A stretch of DNA of 53,202 nt from contig JBOGJG010000448.1 in NCBI GenBank assembly GCA_050747825.1, positions 1-53,202 of the forward strand. Direction: 5' to 3'. The translations under genes and the position numbers were made by a program. Below, piece by piece: positions 1-8,971 of this stretch. Source of the DNA: JBOGJG01 sp050747825. Its GTDB lineage: Bacteria > Acidobacteriota > UBA6911 > RPQK01 > JBOGJG01. Each line of letters starts with the position of its first letter. The first letter of the stretch is position 1. The notes beneath the pieces were generated by a model. The model was given only the letters and a program-made list of their open reading frames with translations. It searched no databases and was not told where the DNA came from.

Positions 1-2
1 CT

Positions 3-152
3 CCCGATTACTGCGCCTTTAACCGGCTTCAAGTCCAACGGCTCAAGCAGCGGTGGATTGAGACTCAGAGCAGGGCGGACACTCGGAACGGAAAGAGTGC
101 TTGCGAAAAGTTTGCGCAGGCAAAAACGCCCAAAAAAGGAGAGACGAGATGA
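3..152 (+). CDS. Possible C-terminal end of an unidentified protein
   Basis: A reading frame open from the left edge of the window ends at a TGA at 150-152. The 49 visible residues are rich in Lys, Arg and Gln and end in KKGETR. The length is too short to identify a family, and another frame also stays open to about 228, so coding status is uncertain. It lies tail to tail with the toxin remnant at 176-551. It could be the C-terminus of a DNA-binding or transposase-like protein, but nothing seen proves this. Confidence 0.22.
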   Translation, partial: PDYCAFNRLQVQRLKQRWIETQSRADTRNGKSACEKFAQAKTPKKGETR

Positions 153-175
153 TGTTGACTATCAAAATGGGAACA

Positions 176-551
176 TTACCGTGGTAAAGCGGGTGGGGAA
201 TAACCTTGGTGATTGACATTGTTGTACGTCACAATCATTTCGGCTCCACAGCGGACGGCCGCTGCGACGACGTGGCGGTCTTTCGAGTCATTGGTCATAG
301 ATTCGATGAGCGGTCCATAACCGATCACCCAGGCATCGCCAAAGTGCTTTCGTAATTCGCCGACAAGATAGTCGGTCTTGTGCGGAGCAATCCCAAACCG
401 ATCTTCCAATGTGCGCACCATTTCGGTAATAATGTCATCGGACCAACGGGCAGGTAGAGGCGAGGATCCTCGGCCAGGCGTAGCAATATGTCACGCAGCG
501 GTGCCGGGCCAAAACGCACGCATCGAGAACAACCAGGAAATCAGCCGTCAC
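176..551 (-). pseudogene. PIN-domain (VapC-like) toxin, broken by two frameshifts
   Basis: PIN-domain RNase toxin remnant of a type II toxin-antitoxin pair. Reading on the minus strand from a GTG at 551 (overlapping the antitoxin TGA as GTGA) gives VVLDACVL, the first PIN strand with its acidic residue. About position 514 the homology moves to another frame (GPAPLRDILLRLAEDPRLYLP). About position 451 it moves again (RWSDDIITEMVRTLEDRFGI) and then runs to NDSKDRHVVAAAV and MIVTYN, the conserved second half with the Asp pair. Each shift is explained by one missing base in a short G or C run. The C-terminus after VTYN also ends early (stop at 176-178), so a third lesion is possible. Either the gene is dead or the assembly has two homopolymer errors. 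The catalytic motifs themselves are intact. Confidence 0.8.
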
Positions 552-1012
552 TCGTCTTCCGCATCCTCAGGCAAGATTACCTTGTCGTAGGTGTCGTCCT
601 CCAACTGGGTCTTCGCCATGCGATCAATGGCTTCGTGTCTCGCATTATCGCGTCGATGCTTATACGCGAGCAGATCCTTGAGGTAGATCCGCCTATGCGA
701 TCCGACCATATGGAAAGGGATCTCGCTATTCTCGAGCAATCCAACGAGAAACGGCCGGGACACGCCTATAAGATTGGCCGCCCGCTGTGTTGTGAGCTGT
801 TGGTGTTCCGGAACGATCGAGATCGCTTTCCCGGCCTGTAAATTCTTCAAGATTGAAAGAAGAAGATCGTGTACGGTGGCTGGTAATTCGATCTGCTGAC
901 CGTCTGGTCCGACCAATTTGGCGGAACCCTGTTGAACTAACCGGCGGAGTTCCGTCATCTGTGCCTCTTCGGTCGCCGGAAGCACGACCGGCTCATTAAT
1001 AGATGACGGCAT
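548..1012 (-). CDS. HTH (excisionase/MerR-like) antitoxin of a PIN toxin pair
   Basis: A 154-residue DNA-binding antitoxin. Residues about 70-130 carry an excisionase-type helix-turn-helix: LTTQRAANLIGVSRPFLVGL followed by IPFHMVGSHRRIYLKDLLAY, the classic layout of a recognition helix plus wing. The acidic C-terminus (LPEDAEDE) is the likely toxin-binding tail. I chose the ATG at 1012 because TTGAGG sits about 6 bases upstream. A TTG at 1024 is the alternative. The stop overlaps the toxin start by 4 bases, which implies one autoregulated operon. Family knowledge: this antitoxin class pairs with PIN toxins that have the WSDDI and NDPKDRH motifs seen next door. With the toxin broken, the gene may be an orphan antitoxin. 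Confidence 0.75.
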   Translation of the reverse strand: MPSSINEPVVLPATEEAQMTELRRLVQQGSAKLVGPDGQQIELPATVHDLLLSILKNLQAGKAISIVPEHQQLTTQRAANLIGVSRPFLVGLLENSEIPFHMVGSHRRIYLKDLLAYKHRRDNARHEAIDRMAKTQLEDDTYDKVILPEDAEDE

Positions 1013-1108
1013 TGTGAACCTCAATCCAACCTTAGCACAAACGAAATAATCGAAACAAGCGAAACATCCAATCTGAGCGGGTTCACTCAGAACCTAGTCA
1101 ACGGGCGG

Positions 1109-1975
1109 CTAGGAGCGGCCGAGGAAATAGCCGACTGCCTGGTTAAACTCGAGAGTTTTCTCCCGCGCCGGCCAGTGGCCGCATTGGGACAAGATCATCA
1201 GTATGGAATCAGAGATCAGCAGGTGCGCCTTTCTGGCACAGGAAACCGGGACCAGCTTGTCTCGCGAGCCATGGATGATCAGCGTAGGACAGGCGATCTC
1301 CTGAAGCCGCTTTGAATAGTCATGAAATCCGGAAAGCGTAGCTTCGTTCCTTAAAAATGATTGCCAGGCGCGGCCTTCCCCCACGAGCGAAATCGCCTGC
1401 CTTACTTCTTTGAGGACTTCCTCGGTGATGGCCGAGCCATCACAAACGAGGTCTCGCAGGCCATATTGGACAAACCACTGGCTGCGTGTGGCCCAGCCGC
1501 GCACCAGATGATAAAGGGACGGAACGTTGGCCAGAAAGTAGCCAATCGTAACAAGACTTCCTTCTGCACCCAGGCCGGCGCTGTCTACCAAAACGAGCCT
1601 GTCTACCTTCCGGGGAAATTTCAGAGTGAATGCGACAGCAACCATGCCGCCCATCGATGAACCGAGCAGCGAAAAATGGTCCAGCCCCAGCGCCCTGGCG
1701 AGCGCCTCGAGAAAGTCCCTGTAAAACTCGGCTGTGTACTCCCGGTCCGGTTTATCGCTTCTTCCGAACCCGGGGAGATCGGGAGCAAAGACCCGATGAT
1801 ATTTGGCCAGAGAGTTCATCAGAGACGGCCAGGCCAGGCCGGCCCAATCCGATCCGCCGCCGTGGAGCAGGATTACGGGTGTTCCCGCCGCTCCGCCGGC
1901 CAAATAGTGAACTCGTAAACCATCCAGATTCAGCCATTTATTTTGAACCGGGATTTTCACGCTGCCCCACGCCAC
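1109..1975 (-). CDS. Alpha/beta hydrolase
   Basis: A 288-residue cytoplasmic alpha/beta-hydrolase-fold enzyme. The oxyanion loop HGGG is at residues 38-41. The nucleophile elbow GSSMGG has Ser107. The acid is Asp239 in HGSRDKLVP, and the base is His267 in SQCGHWP, so the catalytic triad is complete. A cap region lies at about 140-215. The start is a GTG at 1975 with GGAAAAGA just upstream. The fold resembles MhpC/BphD-type C-C hydrolases and esterases. The substrate cannot be read from sequence. It is transcribed away from the Dabb-domain gene, with 38 bases between the two starts. No signal peptide is seen. Confidence 0.85.
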   Translation of the reverse strand: MAWGSVKIPVQNKWLNLDGLRVHYLAGGAAGTPVILLHGGGSDWAGLAWPSLMNSLAKYHRVFAPDLPGFGRSDKPDREYTAEFYRDFLEALARALGLDHFSLLGSSMGGMVAVAFTLKFPRKVDRLVLVDSAGLGAEGSLVTIGYFLANVPSLYHLVRGWATRSQWFVQYGLRDLVCDGSAITEEVLKEVRQAISLVGEGRAWQSFLRNEATLSGFHDYSKRLQEIACPTLIIHGSRDKLVPVSCARKAHLLISDSILMILSQCGHWPAREKTLEFNQAVGYFLGRS

Positions 1976-2013
1976 TCTTTTCCATTGCCTCCTATTGAAG
2001 TAGTATACCGTCT

Positions 2014-2295
2014 ATGATTAGGCACGTGGTTTGCTTCAAACTGAAGGACAGTTCGCTGATCCCTCAGTGGCAAAGGGATTCCGAGATGCTGGCTTCCATC
2101 GAGACTGTCGAGTCTTTCTCGGCGGTACCTGTGCTTAAACAGGACCGGTTTCACTGCGCCCTCTATATGGAGTTTGAAGATCGCGCCGCCCTTCAGATTT
2201 ACCAGGATCACGGTACTCACAAGCGGTACCTTGCAGAGATCCTTCCTCCGATAGTGGCTGACAAGCTTGTTGTTGACCTGCTGGAATCGGAGTAG
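2014..2295 (+). CDS. Dabb (stress-responsive alpha/beta barrel) domain protein
   Basis: A 93-residue single-domain protein matching the Dabb family. It opens with MIRHVVCFKLKD, has a central QDRFHCALYMEFEDRAALQIY block, and then a HGTHKRYLAEI helix close to the C-terminus. Dabb proteins form dimeric ferredoxin-like barrels. Some are enzymes of polyketide or aromatic metabolism and many have no known role. The start ATG at 2014 lies 38 bases from the divergent hydrolase start, so a shared promoter region is likely. Family assignment is good and function is open. Confidence 0.8.
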   Translation: MIRHVVCFKLKDSSLIPQWQRDSEMLASIETVESFSAVPVLKQDRFHCALYMEFEDRAALQIYQDHGTHKRYLAEILPPIVADKLVVDLLESE

Positions 2296-2305
2296 CCCAC
2301 CCAGC

Positions 2306-2373
2306 TCAGGTTGCCTACAGCCTACAACCTACAGCCTACAACCTAAATTCGGGTATTGGCAATGCCAATGCCC
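2306..2373. repeat. Low-complexity repeats and near-perfect 23-bp palindrome upstream of the kinase gene
   Basis: The 107-base gap between the Dabb gene and the kinase gene starts with short direct repeats of the type CCTACAGCCTACAACCTA (about 2310-2346). Next comes a palindrome at 2351-2373 whose 11-base arms (GGGTATTGGCA and TGCCAATGCCC) match with one mismatch around a single central base. It has no U-tract, so an operator or transcript hairpin fits better than a terminator. Confidence 0.6.
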
Positions 2374-2402
2374 GTTGAATTATCAAAGCTCTTCTGGAAT
2401 CT

Positions 2403-3935
2403 TTGAGGGTGAAAAGCAATACCTTTAGAGAGAGGGCTAACTCGTTGTACCGGGAAGTTGTTTCAGAAGAGATCATTTACAGCTATGACCTTGCGGGGAA
2501 TTTCACCTCCATCAATGAAGCCGGCGAAAGGCTAATCGGCTACAGCCGCGATGAATTTCTGCACATGCACATTTCTCAGGTATTTACGCCTGAATACCTG
2601 GAATCGGCCCGGCAGTTGATTCAAAAACTGAACAGCCCCTCTACTGCAGAGATGCAAATGGTTACCAAAGCAGGGCAGCGAATCACTCTGGAGATGAATG
2701 CCCGGGTGATTTGCCAGAGTGAAAAGGCTGTCGGTGTCGAGCTGATTGGCCGCGAAGTCACAGAGCGGAAGCACCTGGAGGCGCAGCTTCGGCAGCTTCA
2801 AAAGATGGAGGCAGTCGGAAGGCTGGCCGGTGGAGTCGCTCACGACTTTAATAATGTTCTCACAGCCATTCGCGGCTACGCCGAACTGCTGATGGACAGT
2901 TTGCATGAAGATGACCTCAGGAAGAATGCGCAAGAGATTATTAGAGCAACCGATCGCGGAGCCTCTCTCACGTCTCAGTTGCTCGCTTTCAGTCGAAAGC
3001 AGCCGCTCGTTCCCCAGATCCTGAAGTTGAGTAAAGTGGTGGAGCAGATGAACCCGATGCTGCAGCGCTTGATCGGAGAGGATATCGAGCTGACAGCGAT
3101 CAGCCATTCCGAGCCGGGCGCCATAAAAGCGGACCCCGGCCAGTTGGAACAGGTCATTATGAACCTCGTCGTCAACGCCCGGGACGCCATGCCCAGTGGC
3201 GGCAAGCTCACCCTTGAGACTTCCAACGTCGAGTTCAGCAAGGATTACGTACGGAAGCACATTGGAGTGTCGGTCGGCCAATACGTGATGCTGGCCGTGA
3301 GCGATACGGGAGAGGGCATGAGTGCCGAGGTTCAGAGCCATCTGTTTGAGCCCTTCTTTACCACCAAGAAGGAGGGAACAGGCCTCGGCCTCTCCACCAT
3401 CTATGGAATCGTCAAGCAGAGTGGAGGCACGATTTGGGTATACAGCGAGCCAGGCCAGGGCACCACTTTCAAAATTTATTTCCCCCGCATCGAACAATCA
3501 GGGAGCGTGGAGAGCGAGAGCGCGGCGCCCGAATCTGACGAAGCTTCTGAGACCGTCCTACTCGTGGAGGACGATGATTCGGTGCGCTCAATCATTCACA
3601 CTGTGCTTCGGCAGAAAGGTTATCGCGTCCTGGAAGCGAGCAACGGCAGCGAAGCTCTCCGGCTTTCCAGCAACCCCCACGAGATTGATCTGCTGATCAC
3701 CGATGTCGTCATGCCCGGCATGAGCGGACGTGAACTGGTCGAATGCCTCTGCCCCCGGCATCCCGGAATAAAGATCCTCTATCTTTCCGGTTATGCCGAG
3801 GATGCCGTCACACGCCACGGCGTCCTGGCCCCCGGAATCAACTTCCTCCAGAAACCCTTCAACCCTTCCATGCTCAGGCGCAAAATCCGTGAGGTCCTGA
3901 ACGGCCCGCTGCCAGAGCGCGCTGCTGACTTATAG
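2403..3935 (+). CDS. PAS-domain hybrid histidine kinase with C-terminal receiver
   Basis: A soluble hybrid sensor kinase of 510 residues. A PAS domain spans about 20-125 (SYDLAGNFTSINEAGERLIGY). The HisKA dimerisation domain has H147 in GGVAHDFNN. The ATPase domain has N254/N258 (NLVVNARDAM), G1 DTGEG at 301-305 and G2 GTGLGL at 325-330. A receiver domain spans about 384-500, with acidic D390/D391, phosphoacceptor D434 (LLITDVVMPG) and Lys484. There is no membrane segment, so the signal is cytoplasmic. The start is uncertain: TTG 2403, GTG 2409, or TTG 2443, which has a GAGAGAGGG upstream. No separate response regulator is adjacent. This architecture is common in Acidobacteriota and Deltaproteobacteria. 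What it senses is unknown. Confidence 0.88.
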   Translation: MRVKSNTFRERANSLYREVVSEEIIYSYDLAGNFTSINEAGERLIGYSRDEFLHMHISQVFTPEYLESARQLIQKLNSPSTAEMQMVTKAGQRITLEMNARVICQSEKAVGVELIGREVTERKHLEAQLRQLQKMEAVGRLAGGVAHDFNNVLTAIRGYAELLMDSLHEDDLRKNAQEIIRATDRGASLTSQLLAFSRKQPLVPQILKLSKVVEQMNPMLQRLIGEDIELTAISHSEPGAIKADPGQLEQVIMNLVVNARDAMPSGGKLTLETSNVEFSKDYVRKHIGVSVGQYVMLAVSDTGEGMSAEVQSHLFEPFFTTKKEGTGLGLSTIYGIVKQSGGTIWVYSEPGQGTTFKIYFPRIEQSGSVESESAAPESDEASETVLLVEDDDSVRSIIHTVLRQKGYRVLEASNGSEALRLSSNPHEIDLLITDVVMPGMSGRELVECLCPRHPGIKILYLSGYAEDAVTRHGVLAPGINFLQKPFNPSMLRRKIREVLNGPLPERAADL

Positions 3936-3984
3936 CGGGCGCTCGGCACTAGAGCCTACGGCGGCCTTGTAGTAGTCTACCCTC

Positions 3985-6663
3985 ATGTATCCAGAGCTGA
4001 AACGCGATGTGCGGATGCTCACGTCGCTCCTGGGGCAGGTCATTCGGGAGCAGGAAGGGAGCCGCATTTTTGACCTGGTCGAGAGTCTCAGGAAAACCAC
4101 CAAACGCCTTCGCCGGCGCATAACTGCCGCCGAAGTAAGCCGCAAGGACGTGTTAATTCAGGGCCTTGGAACAACCGAGGCAGAGTCGGTTGCGCGCGCC
4201 TTCACCATCTATTTTCAACTGGTCAATCTGGCCGAAGAAAGGCAGCGGGAGCGACGCGTCAAACAGGGAGAAGCCAGGAATGAAGCCTACGAAGGCTCGC
4301 TGGAGAGCGGTTTTGCTCACATTTCGGAATCGGCCGGAAACAAGCTCTCCTCTGAACAAATCGCCCAACTGCTTCAAGGCTTGTCGGTTGAGCCGGTGCT
4401 GACGGCTCATCCTACCGAAGCCAGAAGGCGCACTATAACCGATCACCTGATTAAAATCGCCGAATTGCATGGGCAGTGGGAGAATCCGGCCTTGACTGAA
4501 GGGCAGCGCCAGGAACTGCGAGACAGAATTCTGGCTATTGTGGAAACCCTGTGGCTCACCGAGCAGACCCGGTCTCTGCGCGCCACCGTTGAGGAAGAAA
4601 TCGACCGCGTGCTGTTTTTCTTCGAGAAATCCATCATTCCCGTGATCCCTCGCTTTTACCGGAAATTAGAGATCGCCTCTGGAGTGAGCTGTCGGCTTCC
4701 GGCGGTACTCACCTTCGGCTCCTGGGTAGGAGGCGACCGGGACGGCAATCCGGCGGTGACGCCTCAACTGAGCCTTCACACAGCCGAATCACAGCGGCGC
4801 ATCATCCTCGGCTATTACCAGGAGGCATTGGCGCGGCTGATGAAGGAAATCAGCCATTCGCGGCGCATGAGTCCGGCCTCAGAGGCTATCGCTCAAGACA
4901 TCCGAGAGCAGGAGATGTACGGCTTCTTCCTGGAAGATACTCCTGATCAGATTGAGCCCCAGGAACTTTACCGCCGCTATATTTTCCTGCTCCAGGAGCG
5001 CCTCAACAAGACCCAGATGCGACAGGTAGAGGGTTTCTCCGACCCGGAGGAGTTTATCAGAGCGCTGACGCTCCTGCGCGAAAGCCTGGAAAAGGGAGAG
5101 GCGCTGCGATCAGCCCACGGCTTTCTCAAAGATCTCATTTTTCAGGTGCAGACCTTTGGGTTTCACCTCGCCACGCTGGACTTTCGTGACCACTCCCGCA
5201 AGCTGGTGGCAGCCACCCAGGCGCTTCTGGATGTCAGGAAAGGAGACGAGGTGGCCAAACTGAAAGAGGCATTGGAGAACCCTCCGAGTGACAGGCAGCG
5301 GCCTGGCCAAGGCCAGGATGATGAAGTCCTCAACCAGTTCCGGGCCATCCGTCGCATCCAGGAACAACATGGGGTCAAGGCCTGCAGCCGCTACATTATC
5401 AGCATGACCCATCAGCCGGCTGATCTTTGGAAGGCTGTTTTCCTGGCCTCTTCTGCCGGGCTGGTAGACCGGTGCCAGGGACGCTGGACCAGCCGTCTCG
5501 ACTTTGTTCCCCTTTTCGAAACCATTCACGATTTGCGCCGCTGCGTCGATCTGCTGGAAGCGTGGTTCTCCGATCCTCTTTACCGGGAGGTCCTGGAAAG
5601 CCGGGGCAACCTTCAGGAAGTGATGCTCGGCTACTCTGATTCCAACAAGGATGGCGGCTATTTGACCGCCAACTGGGAGCTTTACTGCGCCCAGCGCAAG
5701 ATCGTCCAGGCAGCGCACCGCTATGGACTTCAAATTCGCTTCTTCCACGGCAAAGGAGGTCCCATCGACCGGGGCGGGGGCTTTAGTTATAAGATGATTC
5801 TGGCCGAACCGCTCTCCGCAGCCGGAGGCAAGATGCGCATCACCGAACAGGGCGAGGTGATTTCGGCCAAGTATTCCAATCCTTCTATCGCATTGCGCAA
5901 TCTGGAGCAGTTGATCAGCGCTGTGATGCAGGCCGCATGGTCTACCCGCTCCGAACTGGAGGAAATTCCTTCTGACTGGTCCGGTCTCATAGCCGAACTG
6001 TCGCAGATTTCATTCGAATATTACCAGGACCTGGTTTGGAGGAACCCCGATTTTCCGGACTTCTTTTTTCAGACCACCCCTATCGATGTGATCGAACATC
6101 TGATGCTGGGTTCCCGGCCGGCCAAGCGGCCCTCAGGGCAGGGGCTGCGCGATCTGAGAGCGATCCCCTGGGTCTTTGCCTGGACCCAGTCCCGCTATGT
6201 TCTCTCCGCCTGGTACGGCTGCGGCAAGGCCATTCAAGAGGTGATCCAGCGCGACAAGGCTTCGCTTGACTTGCTTCAGTCGATGTACGGCGGCTGGCCT
6301 TTCTTTACCACTCTGATAGACAATGCTCAGATTTCAATGGCCAAAGCGGATCTTTACATCGCCAAACAGTACGCCGATCTGGTCGAGCCGCGCGAGCTGG
6401 GGCTTCGACTCTTTAAGAAGATCCGCCGTGAGTATGTTCGCACCTGCAAGCTGATCCTGGAGATCACCGGACAGGCTTCGCTTCTGGACAATTACGCCGT
6501 TCTGAAGGAGTCCATTCGCCTCCGCAACCCCTATGTGGATCCGCTGAATTTTGTCCAGGTGCGCTTCCTGCGCGAATGGCGGGAAAATCGGCCCCCCGAG
6601 CTCCTTAACCTTTTGCGTTTGACCGTGCACGGCATCGCTTCCGGCATGAAGAGCACCGGCTGA
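3985..6663 (+). CDS. ppc: Phosphoenolpyruvate carboxylase
   Basis: Anaplerotic enzyme converting phosphoenolpyruvate and bicarbonate to oxaloacetate. It has 892 residues, close to the 883 of E. coli. Signatures seen: VLTAHPTEARRRT with catalytic His142, GSWVGGDRDGNP, MLGYSDSNKDGGYLTANW, and the mobile loop FHGKGGPIDRGGG. The C-terminus ends HGIASGMKSTG, close to the usual NTG end. The ATG at 3985 gives the normal N-terminus. It stands alone on the plus strand, 50 bases after the kinase. No regulatory site was recognised. Identity is secure. Confidence 0.97.
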   Translation: MYPELKRDVRMLTSLLGQVIREQEGSRIFDLVESLRKTTKRLRRRITAAEVSRKDVLIQGLGTTEAESVARAFTIYFQLVNLAEERQRERRVKQGEARNEAYEGSLESGFAHISESAGNKLSSEQIAQLLQGLSVEPVLTAHPTEARRRTITDHLIKIAELHGQWENPALTEGQRQELRDRILAIVETLWLTEQTRSLRATVEEEIDRVLFFFEKSIIPVIPRFYRKLEIASGVSCRLPAVLTFGSWVGGDRDGNPAVTPQLSLHTAESQRRIILGYYQEALARLMKEISHSRRMSPASEAIAQDIREQEMYGFFLEDTPDQIEPQELYRRYIFLLQERLNKTQMRQVEGFSDPEEFIRALTLLRESLEKGEALRSAHGFLKDLIFQVQTFGFHLATLDFRDHSRKLVAATQALLDVRKGDEVAKLKEALENPPSDRQRPGQGQDDEVLNQFRAIRRIQEQHGVKACSRYIISMTHQPADLWKAVFLASSAGLVDRCQGRWTSRLDFVPLFETIHDLRRCVDLLEAWFSDPLYREVLESRGNLQEVMLGYSDSNKDGGYLTANWELYCAQRKIVQAAHRYGLQIRFFHGKGGPIDRGGGFSYKMILAEPLSAAGGKMRITEQGEVISAKYSNPSIALRNLEQLISAVMQAAWSTRSELEEIPSDWSGLIAELSQISFEYYQDLVWRNPDFPDFFFQTTPIDVIEHLMLGSRPAKRPSGQGLRDLRAIPWVFAWTQSRYVLSAWYGCGKAIQEVIQRDKASLDLLQSMYGGWPFFTTLIDNAQISMAKADLYIAKQYADLVEPRELGLRLFKKIRREYVRTCKLILEITGQASLLDNYAVLKESIRLRNPYVDPLNFVQVRFLREWRENRPPELLNLLRLTVHGIASGMKSTG

Positions 6664-7074
6664 TCTCCAGCCTTTACCGCCTTCGCAGCTCGATCCTTCC
6701 ATTGACGGTTTTGAGCCCCAGTTCGGGACCACCGCTGCCCATCTCAAATGGGCACTGACAACTGACAAATCTTAACTGTCCATTGTCAGTCAGTCAGTTG
6801 TCAGTTCAAGTGACTGTAAAGACGATTAGCTCGATTGACACTGATACCTCTTACCGGTGCTTCACCAGGCGGTCGAGAACCTGCATGTAAGGGGCTGCCT
6901 GAGAGTAGGTTTCTTTCAGATAGCCCGCATCAAACCATGCCCGCGCATTGGATTTCTTCTCGCCTCCCTTTGTGGCACGCTGCTCCAACCGGTTCAGCAA
7001 CTGCTCTGCAACCTAATTAGATTCAAACCAAATCGCTTCGCCTGGCATCCAAGGAGCGGAAAGGAAAATCCTGC
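6664..7074. other. Noncoding gap with CAGT/ACTGAC inverted repeats
   Basis: This is about 410 bases without a credible gene. It contains ACTGACAACTGACA at about 6754-6767 and its near-complement in TCAGTCAGTCAGTTGTCAGT at 6787-6806. These could form a hairpin downstream of ppc, but no clear U-tract follows. The end of the gap holds AAAGGAAA, the ribosome site of the sigma factor at 7075. Confidence 0.55.
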
Positions 7075-7530
7075 ATGGCGCCGGAATCGAGCGCAGCCCG
7101 AGCAAGGCAGGGGCAAAACCCATTGGAAGAGGCCGAAGTCACGCAACTGGTGACAAGATCTCAGGAAGGGGACCGGAACGCCTTCGAAATGCTGTATCGA
7201 AAAAATGTGGGCCGTGTGTACGCGATTTGCATGAGAATTTGCGCGGATCCGCACCGAGCCGAGGAACTAACGCAGGAGGCCTTCATCCGGGCCTGGAGTA
7301 CGATTAAGTCCTTCGGCCGCGAAAGCAGCTTCTCCTCATGGCTTTACCGCCTGGCCGTCAACGTCGTGCTGGTGGACATGCGCGCGCTACGCCGCCGCAA
7401 CGCGCGCATAACGGTCACGGGCGATCTTGCTCCGTATGACCGTGGATTCCCCGCCCGGCCCTGCCACCTCACACTCGACCTGGAACAAATGATCGCAGCT
7501 TTGCCGCCTCAGGCGCGAACGATTCTCATC
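7075..7530 (+). pseudogene. ECF RNA polymerase sigma factor, region 4 lost by deletion
   Basis: The N-terminal two thirds of an ECF sigma-70 factor. Region 2 is clear (AFEMLYRKNVGRVYAICMRI, then ELTQEAFIRAW and FSSWLYRLAVNVV). Region 4 begins (LDLEQMIAALPPQARTIL) and then stops matching at about 7525. A normal protein would continue with the helix-turn-helix for the -35 box, which is absent. The frame runs on to 7689 through unrelated sequence that is the other strand-frame of the FecR remnant. The ATG at 7075 has AAAGGAAA upstream. I infer that a deletion removed the HTH together with the start of the downstream FecR gene. Without region 4 the product should not recognise promoters normally. 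Confidence 0.78.
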
Positions 7531-8111
7531 CAGTCTCGCCGGCCACTTCCTTACCGGTGCCGGCCCCGCTGCATCGCCTGGCCCTGGATCGCGGGGCCAT
7601 CGAAGCCAGCATCTGGGCTCCGCCGCGACTCTTCTTCGTTGAGACCCCTTCGGCCCTGGCGGTCGATCTGGGATGCGCCTACCGGTTGAAGGTGGATGAT
7701 TCCGGAGCCGGATTGCTGCACGTCACAGCCGGTTGGGTATCCCTGGAATACGGCAGGCGGAAGTCCTTTGTCCCCGCAGGCGCCCTATGCGCCACCCGTC
7801 CCGGCATCGGCCCCGGAACACCTTACTGCACAGACGCTCCGGAAGATTTCCAGGCTGCGCTGAACCAGCTCGACTTTGCAGGCGGCGGCGCCGAAGCACT
7901 CACCCGGCTTTTGTCTCAGTCGCGCAGACGTGATCTGCTCACTCTTTGGCACCTCTTATCGCGATTAAAGGAAAACGACCGGGCTCGAATCTACGACCGG
8001 ATGGCCGTGCTCTCTGCGCCTCCAAACGACATCAACCGCGACGGCGTTCTGCGCCTCGATGAACACATGCTGAAGCGCTGGAAAGATCACCTCGAACCCT
8101 CGTTTTGGTGA
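7531..8111 (+). pseudogene. FecR-domain protein, N-terminus lost
   Basis: The C-terminal part of a FecR-domain regulator of the kind encoded after ECF sigma genes in Acidobacteriota. The frame reads PVPAPLHRLALDRGAIEAS, then RLFFVETPSALAVDLGCAY, GLLHVTAGWVSLEY and SFVPAGALCATRPGIGPGT, which is the FecR beta-rich core. A helical tail with LTLWHLLSRL follows, and the product ends at 8111. The usual N-terminal anti-sigma segment and transmembrane helix are missing. Upstream the frame merges with the sigma remnant at about 7525. A GTG at 7557 could start a truncated product, but no ribosome site is clear. The last 25 bases overlap truB on the other strand. Confidence 0.72.
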
Positions 8112-8965
8112 GACGACAGGACGACTTTGGGCTGCAACCGACTCTGGTCGGATTGAGCCAGCGCAATGAGCTTGTCCTCGTGAAACAGGCGGTACATCTG
8201 GGCCTCGGCCGCGCCTTCGAGCCGAATTCCGTTGCCCTTGCGGACAAGCTGCGCGCTACGATCGTCCAGATCGACTCGGGGAAGCTCAGGAAGCAGCTCT
8301 TCCAGCGGATAGAGGGACGACCGCCAGTCGCTTGCGAGGCGCTCCAGGGTCACCGCACGAGACAAATCAAATGGGCCGGAACGGGTACGTCGCAGCTCTG
8401 CAAGAAAAGCGCCGCAAGCCAGAACCTGTCCAATATCATGGGCTAGGGCGCGGACATACGTCCCGGACGAACACTGAAGGGACAGCACCCAGCTTTCTGG
8501 ATGCTGCTCAACCCACTCCAGACGCTCAATAAAGACGGAGCGCAAGGGACGATCAGCCTGTTGACTCTTACGGGCCAGCTCGTACAGCTTCCTTCCACCG
8601 ACCTTCACAGCGGAAAACATGGGAGGAAGCTGCTGGATTTCTCCCCGGAAGCCGCTTAGAACCTCATCGGCCGCCTGGCGGGAAATGGGGGGTACCGGCT
8701 TCTGACTTGTAATCTGCCCTTCGGCGTCCAGCGTATCGGTCGTCTGTCCCAGCCGAATAGTGGCCGTATATTCCTTATCGCTGGCTTGAAAAAAGCGGGT
8801 GAGGCGCGTGGCCTGCCCGAGCGTCAGAGGCAGAACACCCGTGGCCAGTGGATCTAGAGTCCCCGTATGCCCAACTTTCTCCTTCAGGAGCTTGCGGACG
8901 CTGTAAACGACATCATGCGACGTCGGGCCTTTGGGTTTGTCAACGACCAGGATTCCATCGGGCAT
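8087..8965 (-). CDS. truB: tRNA pseudouridine(55) synthase
   Basis: Makes pseudouridine 55 in the T-loop of tRNA. It has 292 residues. The catalytic motif GHTGTLDPLATGVL contains Asp38. KPKGPTSHDVV at 10-20 and CSSGTYVRALAHDIG near 170 are further TruB signatures. It is the last gene of the rimP-nusA-infB-ylxP-nrnA-truB operon, 6 bases after nrnA. Its 3' end overlaps the convergent FecR remnant by 25 bases. Identity is secure. Confidence 0.96.
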   Translation of the reverse strand: MPDGILVVDKPKGPTSHDVVYSVRKLLKEKVGHTGTLDPLATGVLPLTLGQATRLTRFFQASDKEYTATIRLGQTTDTLDAEGQITSQKPVPPISRQAADEVLSGFRGEIQQLPPMFSAVKVGGRKLYELARKSQQADRPLRSVFIERLEWVEQHPESWVLSLQCSSGTYVRALAHDIGQVLACGAFLAELRRTRSGPFDLSRAVTLERLASDWRSSLYPLEELLPELPRVDLDDRSAQLVRKGNGIRLEGAAEAQMYRLFHEDKLIALAQSDQSRLQPKVVLSSHQNEGSR

Positions 8966-8971
8966 TCCGGG

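Noticed and set aside
2532..3497. 321-codon minus-strand open frame
   Set aside because: Antisense to the histidine kinase. The residue pattern is not protein-like.
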